A DNA stretch of 16,870 nucleotides from Pseudomonadota bacterium. GTDB lineage: Bacteria > Pseudomonadota > Gammaproteobacteria > Steroidobacterales > Steroidobacteraceae. Numbering within the stretch: the first letter of the stretch is position 1; each line of letters opens with the position of its first letter. Below the pieces are notes generated by a model that was not told the origin of the DNA, searched no databases, and was given only the letters and a program-made list of their open reading frames with translations. Shown in pieces: positions 7,756-16,397 of this stretch. Both the position numbers and the translations under genes were made by a program. Where the stretch lies: the NCBI GenBank assembly GCA_021779875.1, contig JAJXZV010000158.1:1-16870 (forward strand), read 5' to 3'.

Positions 7756-9501
7756 ATGAATGACAATGCATTAGCCGCCCCCGGCAGCTCTGGACGCGCC
7801 GCCCTCGGCGGCCTGCCGCAGCGCCTGGTCCAGGACGGGCTGGTAGACGAAGCCGCCATGCTGGACGCGATCGCCAAGTCCAAGGAAAAGCGGGTGAGCC
7901 TGGTCTCGCACCTCGTGGCGGCCAACCAGGCCACGGCGCGCGACATCGCGATCTCCGCCTCGCACGAGTTCGGCGTGCCGCTGCTCGATCTGGATTCGAT
8001 CGCCGTCGACATGGACGCGGTCAAGGCGGTGAGCGACAAGCTGCTGCAGAAGCACCGCGTGCTGCCGCTCATGAAGCGCGGCCGGCGGCTGTTCCTGGCC
8101 GTCTCCGACCCCGCGAACCTGCACGCCCTGGACGAGATCCGCTTCCAGACCTCCATGAGCATCGAGTTCGTGGTGGTCGAGGACGACAAACTGCAGGCGG
8201 CGGTAACGCGGGCCATCGAGCAGGCCGAAGCCGTGATGCCGAGCCTCGGCGAGGACGACTTCGACCTCGAGAACCTCGAGGTCACCGGCGGCGACGAGGA
8301 GGCGAACCCCGACGCGCTCGCCCGCGACGACGTCGAGGACGCGCCCATCGTGCGCTTCGTCAACAAGATCATGCTGGACGCCATCAAGCGTGGGGCGTCG
8401 GACATCCACTTCGAGCCCTACGAGAAGTCCTTCCGGATCCGCACCCGGCTCGACGGCGTCCTGAAGGAGATCGCGCTGCCGCCCGTGCAGCTCGCCACCA
8501 AGATCGTGGCGCGGCTCAAGGTCATGGCGCGCCTTGACATCGCCGAGCGCCGCGTGCCGCAGGACGGCCGCATCAAGATGCGGCTCTCCAAGAACCGCGC
8601 CATCGATTTTCGCGTCAGCACCTGCCCCACCCTGTTCGGCGAGAAGGTGGTGACCCGTATCCTCGACCCCTCGAGCGCCATGCTCGGCATCGATGCCCTG
8701 GGCTACGAGGCGATCCAGCGGGAGATCTACCTGCGCTACCTCGCCAAGCCTCAGGGCATGATCCTGGTCACGGGACCCACCGGCAGCGGCAAGACCGTGT
8801 CGCTGTACACCGGCCTCAACATCCTCAATACCGAGGACTGCAACATCTCGACCGCCGAGGACCCCGCGGAAATCAACCTCCCCGGCATCAACCAGGTGAA
8901 CGTCAATCCGCGCGTGGGCCTGACCTTCGCCGCCGCCCTGCGCGCCTTCCTGCGCCAGGACCCGGACGTGATCATGGTCGGCGAGATCCGCGACCTCGAG
9001 ACCGCGGAGATCGCCATCAAGGCGGCGCAGACCGGCCACTTGGTGCTCTCGACGCTCCATACCAACGACGCGCCGCAGACGCTCACCCGCATGGTCGACA
9101 TGGGCGTCAAACCCTATGCCATCGCCACCTCCGTGAGCCTGATCATCGCGCAACGTCTCGCCCGCCGCCTCTGTGCCAATTGCAAGCAGCCCATGGACAT
9201 TCCGGCCGAGGCCCTCAAGAAGGAAGGCTTCGACGATGCGGACATCGCCAAGGGCATCCGCGTCCACAAGGCCGTGGGCTGCAGCCAGTGCACCGACGGC
9301 TACAAGGGCCGGGTCGGCATCTACCAGGTCATGCCGGTCACCGAGACCATCGGCCGCATCATCATGGAGGGCGGCGGCGCGCTCGACATCGCCGACCAGG
9401 CGGCCAAGGACGGGGTCTGGAACCTGCGGCGTTCGGGCCTCCAGAAGGTCATGGACGGGTTGACCAGCCTCGAAGAAATCAACAACGTCACGATCGAGTA
9501 A
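7756..9501 (+). CDS. pilB: Type IV pilus assembly (extension) ATPase PilB
   Basis: 581 residues, close to the usual 566-570. The N-terminal T2SSE_N/MshEN-like domain (about 15-150) is joined by an acidic linker (about 160-195) to the ATPase core. Walker A is GPTGSGKT (340-347). Walker B and catalytic Glu region is DPDVIMVGE (402-410), and the His box is TGHLVLSTLHTND (426-438). The zinc-binding tetracysteine motif is C473, C476, C509 and C512. This hexameric cytoplasmic motor hydrolyses ATP to drive pilin addition through PilC. The tetracysteine and the neighbouring pilC/pilD mark it as PilB rather than the retraction ATPases PilT/PilU or a GspE of a separate type II system. The ATG at 7756 has only a weak ribosome binding site. 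Followed by pilC after 24 bases. Confidence 0.96.
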   Translation: MNDNALAAPGSSGRAALGGLPQRLVQDGLVDEAAMLDAIAKSKEKRVSLVSHLVAANQATARDIAISASHEFGVPLLDLDSIAVDMDAVKAVSDKLLQKHRVLPLMKRGRRLFLAVSDPANLHALDEIRFQTSMSIEFVVVEDDKLQAAVTRAIEQAEAVMPSLGEDDFDLENLEVTGGDEEANPDALARDDVEDAPIVRFVNKIMLDAIKRGASDIHFEPYEKSFRIRTRLDGVLKEIALPPVQLATKIVARLKVMARLDIAERRVPQDGRIKMRLSKNRAIDFRVSTCPTLFGEKVVTRILDPSSAMLGIDALGYEAIQREIYLRYLAKPQGMILVTGPTGSGKTVSLYTGLNILNTEDCNISTAEDPAEINLPGINQVNVNPRVGLTFAAALRAFLRQDPDVIMVGEIRDLETAEIAIKAAQTGHLVLSTLHTNDAPQTLTRMVDMGVKPYAIATSVSLIIAQRLARRLCANCKQPMDIPAEALKKEGFDDADIAKGIRVHKAVGCSQCTDGYKGRVGIYQVMPVTETIGRIIMEGGGALDIADQAAKDGVWNLRRSGLQKVMDGLTSLEEINNVTIE

Positions 9502-9525
9502 GCAGTCTCTCGCAAGGATCGACCC

Positions 9526-10749
9526 ATGGCCGTATCAGCAGTCGCCGGTAAGAAGGAAACCCAGTATCTCTGGGAAGGCAAGGACAAGCGCGGCAACAAG
9601 GTGCGCGGCAAGTCGCTCGCCGCCAACGAGGCCGCGCTGCGAGCCGACCTGCGGCGCCAGGGCGTCGCCGCCACCCGGATCAAGACCCAGAGCAACGCCT
9701 TCAAGTCCGGCGGCAAGATCACGCCCATGGACATCGCCGTGTTCAGCCGGCAGCTCGCCACCATGATGGCCTCGGGCATCCCCATGGTGCAGTCCTTCGA
9801 GATCGTGGGCAACGGTCACGAGAAGCCCGCCATGCAGAAGCTGATCCTGGACATCAAGGCGAACATCGAGGGCGGCAGCACGCTGCACGAGTCGCTCGCG
9901 AAATTCCCGCTGTACTTCGACGATCTGTTCGTGAATCTGGTGGAGGCCGGCGAACAAGCCGGCGCGCTCGAGACCCTGCTCGACAAGATCGCGACCTACA
10001 AGGAGAAGACCGAGGCGCTCAAGAAGAAGATCAAGAAGGCGCTGTTCTACCCCGCGGCCGTGCTGGTCGTGGCGGTGATCGTGTCGGTCATCCTGCTGAT
10101 CTTCGTGATTCCGCAGTTCGAGTCGCTGTTCAAGGGCTTCGGCGCGGATCTGCCCGCGTTCACGCAGTTCGTGGTCGATCTGTCCCGCTTCATGCAGCAT
10201 CGCGGCTGGCTGCTGCTCATCGCCGCGGTGGGCGGCGGCTATACGTTCCTGTATTTCAAGAAGCGCTCGCGCAACATGCGCCGCAACCTCGACCGGATCA
10301 TGCTCAAAGCTCCCATCATCGGGCCCATCCTGATCAAGGCCGCGATCGCCCGCTTCGCGCGCACTCTCTCGACCATGTTCGCCGCCGGCGTGCCCCTGGT
10401 CGAAGCCATGCAGTCGGTCGCGGGCGCCACCGGCAACATCGTCTACGAGGAGGCGACGCTGCGCATGAAGGACGAGGTGGCCACCGGCCAGCGCCTGCAG
10501 AGGGCCATGGACAACACCGGCCTGTTCCCCAACATGGTGGTGCAGATGATCGCCGTGGGCGAGGAGGCCGGCTCGCTCGATTCGATGTCGGCCAAGGTGG
10601 CGGACTTCTACGAGTCCGAGGTGGACGCCGCGGTCGACAGCATGTCGAGCCTGATGGAGCCGCTCATCATGGCGGTGCTCGGCGTGCTGGTGGGCGGCAT
10701 GGTGATCGCCATGTACCTGCCCATCTTCAAGCTGGGTTCCGTCGTCTAA
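9526..10749 (+). CDS. pilC: Type IV pilus inner-membrane platform protein PilC
   Basis: 407 residues, as expected for PilC. Two T2SSF domains lie at about 70-193 and 275-398. Membrane helices are at about 174-196, 226-244 and 377-400. The N-terminal 60 residues are soluble and Lys/Arg-rich, as in PilC homologues. PilC is the inner-membrane platform that couples PilB motion to insertion of pilin subunits into the fibre. The start at 9526 has AAGGA at 9514-9518 with a 7-base spacer. It sits in one operon between pilB and pilD. I see no truncation or missing segment. Confidence 0.96.
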   Translation: MAVSAVAGKKETQYLWEGKDKRGNKVRGKSLAANEAALRADLRRQGVAATRIKTQSNAFKSGGKITPMDIAVFSRQLATMMASGIPMVQSFEIVGNGHEKPAMQKLILDIKANIEGGSTLHESLAKFPLYFDDLFVNLVEAGEQAGALETLLDKIATYKEKTEALKKKIKKALFYPAAVLVVAVIVSVILLIFVIPQFESLFKGFGADLPAFTQFVVDLSRFMQHRGWLLLIAAVGGGYTFLYFKKRSRNMRRNLDRIMLKAPIIGPILIKAAIARFARTLSTMFAAGVPLVEAMQSVAGATGNIVYEEATLRMKDEVATGQRLQRAMDNTGLFPNMVVQMIAVGEEAGSLDSMSAKVADFYESEVDAAVDSMSSLMEPLIMAVLGVLVGGMVIAMYLPIFKLGSVV

Positions 10750-10763
10750 GGCGACGAACCGCG

Positions 10764-10784
10764 AGGCGCCGCCCCCGGGCGCCT
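10764..10784 (+). repeat. Hairpin just before the pilD start codon
   Basis: A perfect 7-base inverted repeat, AGGCGCC (10764-10770) and GGCGCCT (10778-10784), with a 7-base loop of mostly C. It has no T-run, so it is not an intrinsic terminator. It ends 5 bases before the pilD ATG (10790) and occupies the place where a Shine-Dalgarno sequence would be, so it might limit pilD translation. Confidence 0.5.
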
Positions 10785-10789
10785 GAACC

Positions 10790-11704
10790 ATGCTGCACGA
10801 ACTCGCCGTCACGTTCGCCGAGAGCCCGGCGTTGTTCTCGGGCGCGGTGTTCGTGCTCGGGCTGATCGTCGGCAGCTTCCTGAACGTGGTCATCCACCGG
10901 CTGCCCATCATGCTCGAGCGGCAGTGGCGCGCCGAAGCCGCCGAATACCTGCCCGGTGACGACGACGCCGCCGCGGCCACCACCATCGTGGTGGAGCGCT
11001 TCACCTTGAGCTTTCCCCCCTCCGCCTGCCCGGCCTGCCACGCGCCGATCAAGGCCTGGCAGAACATCCCGGTGGTGAGCTGGCTGCTGTTGAAGGGCCG
11101 CTGCGCCGCCTGCCGGGCGCGCATCTCACCGCGTTACCCCGTGGTGGAACTCGCCACCGGCTGGGCCTCGGCCTGGGTGGCCTGGCATTTCGGCTTCGGC
11201 GCCGCGGCCGCGTGCGGCCTGGTCCTGACCTGGTCGCTGATCGCGCTCACGGTCATCGACATGGATCATCAGCTGCTGCCCGATGACCTCACCCTGCCCC
11301 TGCTCTGGGCCGGCCTGATCGCCGCGGCGGTCATCGGCCCCGTGGCCGGCCTGCCCCTGCCGGTGAGCCCGCGCGATGCCCTGCTGGGCGCGGCCTGCGG
11401 CTACCTGTCCCTATGGCTGGTGTACCACGCCTTCCGGCTGGCGACCGGCAAGGAGGGCATGGGCTACGGCGACTTCAAGCTGTTCGCGGCCCTGGGCGCC
11501 TGGCTGGGCTGGCAGCTGCTGCCGCTGGTGATCCTGCTGGCGGCGGTCACGGGGGCGGTGCTCGGCCTCCTGATGATCGCCCTGCGCGGCCGCGACCGGG
11601 CGGCCCCCATGCCCTTCGGACCGTATCTCGCGGCCGCGGGCTGGCTCGCGATGATGTTCGGGCCGGACCTCCTGAGCGGCTATCTGCGCCTGAGCGGTCT
11701 TTAG
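10790..11704 (+). CDS. pilD: Prepilin peptidase / N-methyltransferase PilD
   Basis: 304 residues, an integral membrane enzyme that cleaves the leader of PilA and minor pilins and methylates the new N-terminal residue. The first helix (about 14-36) holds the family's GSFLNVVIHRLP segment. A cytoplasmic loop carries the two CxxC pairs C80/C83 and C105/C108 found in full-length bifunctional enzymes. The catalytic aspartates are in the IDMD segment (D157/D159) and in GYGDFK (D228). About eight hydrophobic segments follow the usual order. It lies 40 bases after pilC, in the pilBCD unit, and would also serve any type II secretion pseudopilins of the cell. No good Shine-Dalgarno sequence precedes the ATG. 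Its TAG stop overlaps the ribosome binding site of coaE. Confidence 0.96.
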   Translation: MLHELAVTFAESPALFSGAVFVLGLIVGSFLNVVIHRLPIMLERQWRAEAAEYLPGDDDAAAATTIVVERFTLSFPPSACPACHAPIKAWQNIPVVSWLLLKGRCAACRARISPRYPVVELATGWASAWVAWHFGFGAAAACGLVLTWSLIALTVIDMDHQLLPDDLTLPLLWAGLIAAAVIGPVAGLPLPVSPRDALLGAACGYLSLWLVYHAFRLATGKEGMGYGDFKLFAALGAWLGWQLLPLVILLAAVTGAVLGLLMIALRGRDRAAPMPFGPYLAAAGWLAMMFGPDLLSGYLRLSGL

Positions 11705-11715
11705 AGGGGCGGCCC

Positions 11716-12333
11716 GTGGGGCGGCGGCTGCGCATCGGACTCACGGGCGGCATCGGCAGCGGCAAGAGCACCGTGGCGCGGCGCTTCGCCGAGCTCGGCG
11801 TCCCCGTGATCGACGCCGACGAGGTGGCCCGCGCGGTGGTCGCCCCCGGCCAGCCGGGACTCGCCGCGGTGCTGGCGCGATTCGGTGCCGGCGTGCGCGC
11901 GCCGGACGGGCAGCTCGACCGGCGGGCGCTGCGCGAGCGGGTGTTCGCGGATCCGGCCGCACGCCGCGATCTCGAGGGCCTGTTGCACCCGCTGATCCGC
12001 GAGCGCCTCGAGGCGCTCGCCGACGCGGCCGCGGGACCCTACGTGGTGCTCGCCATTCCGCTGCTGGTCGAAGGCGGCGCCCTCGACCGGGTCGACCGGG
12101 TGCTCGTGGTCGACGTCGACGAATCCGCGCAGATCGAACGCTTGATGGCCCGGGACGGCGGCACGCGCCGGCAGGCCGAGGCCGTGCTCGCGGCGCAGGC
12201 GAGCCGCGCCCAGCGGCTCGCGCGGGCGGACGACGTGCTCGACAACCGGCGAGGCGTCGCCGAACTGCGCCAGGCGGTGGACGACCTGCACGAGCGCTAC
12301 CTGCGGCTCGCGCAGGCGGCCGCCGAAACTTGA
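11716..12333 (+). CDS. coaE: Dephospho-CoA kinase
   Basis: 205 residues, matching the family (E. coli 206). The enzyme phosphorylates the 3'-hydroxyl of dephospho-CoA with ATP, the last step of coenzyme A synthesis, in the cytoplasm. The P-loop is GGIGSGKST (11-19), and the conserved IDAD motif is at 32-35, with D33 the likely catalytic Asp. HPLIRERL follows in the CoA-binding/lid region. The GTG start at 11716 is chosen because GAGGGG (11704-11709) lies 6 bases upstream and the protein length is then standard; the longer frame reads back through pilD. It is 11 bases downstream of pilD and likely co-transcribed. The pilD-coaE-zapD-yacG linkage is conserved in many gammaproteobacteria. Confidence 0.95.
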   Translation: MGRRLRIGLTGGIGSGKSTVARRFAELGVPVIDADEVARAVVAPGQPGLAAVLARFGAGVRAPDGQLDRRALRERVFADPAARRDLEGLLHPLIRERLEALADAAAGPYVVLAIPLLVEGGALDRVDRVLVVDVDESAQIERLMARDGGTRRQAEAVLAAQASRAQRLARADDVLDNRRGVAELRQAVDDLHERYLRLAQAAAET

Positions 12334-12388
12334 CGCCGGCCAAAATCGAAGGTTTACCCTGGGCCCGGGCTTGGATCAGAATACGCGG

Positions 12389-13195
12389 ATGAACTCGCAT
12401 CCCGAACCGCACACCGATGCCGAGGCGGAACTCGCGCCGATCGTGTACGAGCAGCCGCTCAACGAACGCATGCGCACGTTCCTGCGGCTCGAGTTCCTGT
12501 ACACCCAGGCGACCTATCACGGCGAGTTCCCGAATCCCTGGAGCACGCGCGCGGCGGTGGCGAGCCTGCTCGAGATCCTGGCGATCACCGCCCGCGGCGA
12601 CCCGCGCAGCGACGTGCTCAAGGAGCTCGAGCGCGCGGTCAACATCCTCAAGGAATATCAGACCAAGAACGGCGTCGACCCCGGGCGGCTCAAGTCGGTG
12701 ATGTCGAACCTGGTGCGTCTGCGCGAGCAGCTCGCGAACGCGGGCGCCCATTTCATGGGCTCGCTGCGCGATTCGGAATTCCTGTCCGCCATCAAGCACC
12801 GCACCGCCATCCCGGGCGGCACCTGCGACTTCGATCTGCCGGACTACTCGTTCTGGCTGAACCGGCCGGCCGAGGTGCGTGCCGCGGAATTCGACGGCTG
12901 GCTGGCGCTCCTCCGGCCGCTGTGCGACAGCATCTCGGAGCTCCTGTGGCTCACGCGTCAGAACGCCCGGCGCAAGGCGGAAGTGGCCGTGCGCGGCATC
13001 TACCAGCTGCAGTTCGACCGCGAGAGTCCTTGCCAGCTCGTGCGCGTGACCCTGCCGCCGGACGTCGGCCTGTTCCCCGAGATCAGCGGCAGCGCGCATC
13101 GCTGCACCATCCGTTTCCTCGCCTGGACCGACGCGGCCACCCGCCCGGTGCACGTGGACGTCGACGTGCCCTTCCACCTGACCCTGTGCGCCTGA
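12389..13195 (+). CDS. zapD: Cell division protein ZapD (FtsZ-bundling)
   Basis: 268 residues from the ATG at 12389 (E. coli ZapD 247). ZapD crosslinks FtsZ protofilaments in the cytoplasm and stabilises the Z ring. Family segments seen are [18 protein letters not shown] near the N-terminus, [21 protein letters not shown] in the middle, and [17 protein letters not shown] near the C-terminus. These align by eye with E. coli HPLNEKMRTWLRIEFL, SIPGGCCSFDLP and LYPQISG. A TTG at 12371 would add six residues, and a GTG at 12443 would begin almost at the conserved block, so the start is uncertain. It lies between coaE and yacG, as in E. coli. Confidence 0.93.
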   Translation: MNSHPEPHTDAEAELAPIVYEQPLNERMRTFLRLEFLYTQATYHGEFPNPWSTRAAVASLLEILAITARGDPRSDVLKELERAVNILKEYQTKNGVDPGRLKSVMSNLVRLREQLANAGAHFMGSLRDSEFLSAIKHRTAIPGGTCDFDLPDYSFWLNRPAEVRAAEFDGWLALLRPLCDSISELLWLTRQNARRKAEVAVRGIYQLQFDRESPCQLVRVTLPPDVGLFPEISGSAHRCTIRFLAWTDAATRPVHVDVDVPFHLTLCA

Positions 13196-13214
13196 GCGTC
13201 CGCGAGAGCGCGAC

Positions 13215-13415
13215 GTGACCACCCGGGTGCCATGCCCCACCTGCCGGCGGCCGGTCGAGTGGACCCCCGCCTCGGCGCACCGCCCGTTCTGCAGCGAGCG
13301 CTGCCGGCTGGTCGACCTCGGCGGGTGGCTCGCCGAGCGGCACCGGATCCCGGATGCCTCGGGCGACGCCCTCGAGGGGCCGCACGAGCCGCCGCTCGAG
13401 CCGCCGGAGGCCTGA
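13215..13415 (+). CDS. yacG: Zinc-binding DNA gyrase inhibitor YacG
   Basis: 66 residues from a GTG start at 13215. The four zinc ligands C7, C10, C26 and C30 follow the YacG spacing C-x2-C-x15-C-x3-C. They lie in the context [11 protein letters not shown] ... [15 protein letters not shown], which is highly characteristic. In E. coli YacG binds GyrB and blocks DNA binding by gyrase. The C-terminal tail is acidic and proline-rich, as usual. It lies 19 bases after zapD and 7 bases before tpm, in the same transcriptional direction. Confidence 0.95.
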   Translation: MTTRVPCPTCRRPVEWTPASAHRPFCSERCRLVDLGGWLAERHRIPDASGDALEGPHEPPLEPPEA

Positions 13416-13422
13416 CGGCGCG

Positions 13423-14079
13423 ATGCAACCGCAGTTCTGGCACGACCGCTGGCGACTCGGCCAGATCGGCTTCCATCAGGCGGCGGCGGATTCGTCGCTG
13501 ACGCGCCTGTGGAGCACCCTCGACCTGCCCCCCGGCAGCCGGGTGTTCGTGCCCCTGTGCGGCAAGACTCTCGACCTGCTGTGGCTGCGCGACCAGGGTC
13601 ACGAGGTGCTCGGCGTGGAGCTCTCCGACCTCGCCGTGCAGGCCTTCTGCGCGGAGAACGGCGTGCCGGCCCGCCGGCGCGTGCTCGCCGATGCCGACCT
13701 CTACGAAGCGCCGGGCCTCACGCTGCTGCGCGCGGATCTGTTCGCCGTGACCGCCGGGCAGCTCGGGCACATCGACGCCGTGTACGACCGGGCCGCGCTC
13801 ATCGCCTGGGAACCGTCGCAGCGCGCGGCGTACGCGCGGCATCTGACCGCGCTGACGCGCCCCGGGACGCCGACGCTCCTGATCACCCTCGAGTACCCCG
13901 CGGGGCAGATCGCCGGGCCGCCGTTTCCGGTGACCGCCGGGGAAGTCGAGGCGCTGTACGGGGCGCAGCACCGCATCGAGCAGCTCTCGCGGCGCGACAT
14001 CCTGGCCGCCGACGCGCGCATGCGCCAACGCGGCGTCACCGAACTCATCGAGACCGTCTACCGGCTGGTGCGCCGGTGA
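13423..14079 (+). CDS. tpm: Thiopurine S-methyltransferase
   Basis: 218 residues from the ATG at 13423, exactly the usual length of bacterial Tpm. An earlier in-frame ATG at 13354 lies inside yacG and would add an unrelated Arg-rich extension. GGAGG at 13406-13410 precedes the chosen start. The N-terminus FWHDRWRLGQIGFHQ is the Tpm signature, followed by the SAM-binding block VPLCGKTLDLLWL (43-55) and VLGVELS with acidic E66. YDRAALIAW follows in the active-site region. Bacterial Tpm methylates thiopurines and is linked to methylation of selenium and tellurium compounds, forming volatile products; the physiological substrate here is unknown. It sits in the coaE-zapD-yacG run, 7 bases after yacG, and is not part of the E. 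coli arrangement. Confidence 0.93.
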   Translation: MQPQFWHDRWRLGQIGFHQAAADSSLTRLWSTLDLPPGSRVFVPLCGKTLDLLWLRDQGHEVLGVELSDLAVQAFCAENGVPARRRVLADADLYEAPGLTLLRADLFAVTAGQLGHIDAVYDRAALIAWEPSQRAAYARHLTALTRPGTPTLLITLEYPAGQIAGPPFPVTAGEVEALYGAQHRIEQLSRRDILAADARMRQRGVTELIETVYRLVRR

Positions 14080-14120
14080 CCGCGCCCGCCCACCCCCGCC
14101 ACGCAAGGAACTGACCGCCC

Positions 14121-16397
14121 ATGGCCGAGCCGCGCATCTCCGGACGTCTCCTGTTGCCCGCGCTGGTCGGCTGCGCGGTGGCCTCCGGTCCGCAGGCGGC
14201 GGAGCTCACCATCGACCGCCTGTTCGATGCGCCCGCGCTCGCCGGGCCGACCATCATGGGCCTGAAGCTGTCCCCGGACGGCTCCCGTGTGACCTATCTG
14301 AAGGGCAAGGCCGGCGACAAGGATCGGCTGGACCTGTGGGAGTACGACATCCACGACGGCCAGGAGCGGCTCCTGGTCGATTCGGCCGAGCTCGCGCCGA
14401 CGCCGGCGCGGCTCTCCGACGAGGAGCTCGCGCGCCGCGAGCGACGCCGGACGGCCGCGTACTCCGGCATCCTCGAATATTCCTTCGCACCCTCGGGCAA
14501 GGCGCTGCTGTTCCCGCTCGACGGCAGCCTGTACTACTACGACCTCGCGAAGTCCGGCGCCGACCCGGTGCGCCGGATCTCGGGCCCGGGCGGCTTCGTC
14601 ACGGACGCCACCGTGTCGCCCGCCGGCGGCTTCGTCGCCTACGTCCGCGCCCAGAACCTGTACGCCTACGACATCGCCCGGGCGCGCGAGCTCACGCTCA
14701 CGCGCGACGGCGCCGGGCCCGTCAAGAACGGCATGGCCGAATTCGTCGCCCAGGAGGAGATGGGCCGCGACACCGGCTACTGGTGGGCGCCCGACGGCGC
14801 GCACCTCGCCTTCGTGCGCGTCGACGAGAGTCCGGTCAAGCTGACGCAGCGCTTCGAGATCGCCGCGGACAACGTGACGACCTTCGAGCAGCGCTACCCC
14901 GCCGCCGGCGAGGCCAACGTGCTGGTGCAGCTCGGGGTCACCGACCTGCACGGCGGCAAGGTCGTGTGGATCGATCTCGGCGCGGACCGCGACATCTACC
15001 TCGCGCGGGTGACCTGGCTGCCCGACGGGCGCACGCTCGCCATCCAGCGCCAGTCGCGCGACCAACGGCGCCTCGACCTGCTGTTCGCCGACGCGGCGAC
15101 CGGCCGCAGCCGCGTGGTGCTCACCGAGACGAGCCCCACGTGGATCGACCTGAACGACGACCTGACCTTCCTCAAGCGCTCCCCGCAGTTCATCTGGTGC
15201 TCGGCGCGCGACGGCTATTCGCACCTGTACCTGTACGACTACCAGGGCCGGGTGGTGCGCCGCCTGACCGCCGGCGCCTGGAACGTCGATGACTTTCGCG
15301 CCCGCGCGGTCAAGGCGGTCGACGAGGAGCGCCGGCTCGTCTATTTCACCGGCACCGAGGCGAGCCCGCTCGAGCGGCAGCTGTACGCGGCCTCGCTCGA
15401 CACGACGGATCCGGCGGTCGTGCGGCGCATCTCGCGCGAGAGCGGCATCCATGCGGTCAGCATGTCGCCCGACGCGCGCTTCTACGTCGACTCGTTCAAC
15501 AGCGGCACGCAGCCCCCGCAGGTCGGCCTGCGCAATCCCGACGGCGGCCTGATGGCCTGGCTGCTCGAGAACCGCCTCGACGCCTCGCACCCGGACGCGC
15601 CGTATCTCGCCGACAATTCCGTGGCCGAGTTCGGCAGCCTCGCCGCCGAGGACGGCCAGACGCTCTACTACCGGCTGTTCAAGCCCCGGCACTTCGATCC
15701 GAGCCGGCGCCATCCCGCGATCGTCACGGTCTACGGAGGACCGGGCGTGCAGAGCGTGCTCGACACCTGGATGGGCGCGAACTTCATCCAGATCCTCACG
15801 CGCGCCGGCTACGTGGTGTTCCAGCTCGACAACCGCGGCAGCGCCTTCCGCGGCACCGCCTTCCAGAATCCGATCCACGGCCGGATGGGCGAGGCCGAGG
15901 TCGCCGACCAGGTGCGCGGCGCCCGCTGGCTGCAGTCCCAGGCCTTCGTCGACCCCGGGCGCATCGGCGTGTGGGGCTGGAGCTACGGCGGCTACATGAC
16001 CCTGATGCTGATGTTCAAGGCGCCGGAGTTGTTCAAGGTCGGTGTCGCCGGCGCGCCGGTCACCGACTGGCGCCTGTACGACACGCACTACACCGAGCGC
16101 TATCTCGGCCGGCCGCAGGACGATGCGGCGGGCTACGAGGCGAGCGGCGTGCTGCCCTACGCCCCGGGTCTCGCCGGCCGGCTCCTGGTCATGCACGGCA
16201 TGGCGGACGATAACGTCCTGTTCCTGAACAGCACCAAGCTCTTTCGCCGGCTCCAGGACCTCGGCAAGCCCTTCGACGCGATGGTCTATCCCGGCGCCAA
16301 GCACGGGCTCACGCGCCAGCACGACGGGCGGCACGCGTACGCGATGATCGAGCGCTACTTCGACGAGGCGCTGCGGCCGGGCCCGCCGGGCCCCTGA
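14121..16397 (+). CDS. Dipeptidyl peptidase IV family serine protease (S9B), exported
   Basis: 758 residues. A likely signal peptide covers residues 1-27 (Arg residues, hydrophobic core, AxA-type end before ELTIDRLFD). The beta-propeller DPPIV_N domain spans about 100-460 and contains the substrate N-terminus-binding Glu pair E212-E213 (QEEMGRD). The C-terminal alpha/beta hydrolase domain (about 540-750) has the oxyanion Tyr in VYGGPG (Y538), nucleophile S621 in GWSYGGY, D696 in HGMADDNV and H728 in AKHG, the complete DPP-IV triad. It should release Xaa-Pro dipeptides in the periplasm, supporting peptide utilisation. AAGGA at 14105-14109 precedes the ATG. It is 41 bases after tpm. Its last 43 bases overlap the end of mutT on the other strand. 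Confidence 0.93.
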   Translation: MAEPRISGRLLLPALVGCAVASGPQAAELTIDRLFDAPALAGPTIMGLKLSPDGSRVTYLKGKAGDKDRLDLWEYDIHDGQERLLVDSAELAPTPARLSDEELARRERRRTAAYSGILEYSFAPSGKALLFPLDGSLYYYDLAKSGADPVRRISGPGGFVTDATVSPAGGFVAYVRAQNLYAYDIARARELTLTRDGAGPVKNGMAEFVAQEEMGRDTGYWWAPDGAHLAFVRVDESPVKLTQRFEIAADNVTTFEQRYPAAGEANVLVQLGVTDLHGGKVVWIDLGADRDIYLARVTWLPDGRTLAIQRQSRDQRRLDLLFADAATGRSRVVLTETSPTWIDLNDDLTFLKRSPQFIWCSARDGYSHLYLYDYQGRVVRRLTAGAWNVDDFRARAVKAVDEERRLVYFTGTEASPLERQLYAASLDTTDPAVVRRISRESGIHAVSMSPDARFYVDSFNSGTQPPQVGLRNPDGGLMAWLLENRLDASHPDAPYLADNSVAEFGSLAAEDGQTLYYRLFKPRHFDPSRRHPAIVTVYGGPGVQSVLDTWMGANFIQILTRAGYVVFQLDNRGSAFRGTAFQNPIHGRMGEAEVADQVRGARWLQSQAFVDPGRIGVWGWSYGGYMTLMLMFKAPELFKVGVAGAPVTDWRLYDTHYTERYLGRPQDDAAGYEASGVLPYAPGLAGRLLVMHGMADDNVLFLNSTKLFRRLQDLGKPFDAMVYPGAKHGLTRQHDGRHAYAMIERYFDEALRPGPPGP

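Noticed and set aside
7771..9267. Long minus-strand open frame opposite pilB
   Set aside because: Antisense shadow; pilB has all Walker, His-box and tetracysteine motifs in the plus strand.
9535..11124. Long minus-strand open frame spanning pilC and the start of pilD
   Set aside because: It crosses two well-supported genes and has only His/Asp/Glu/Gly-rich low-complexity sequence.
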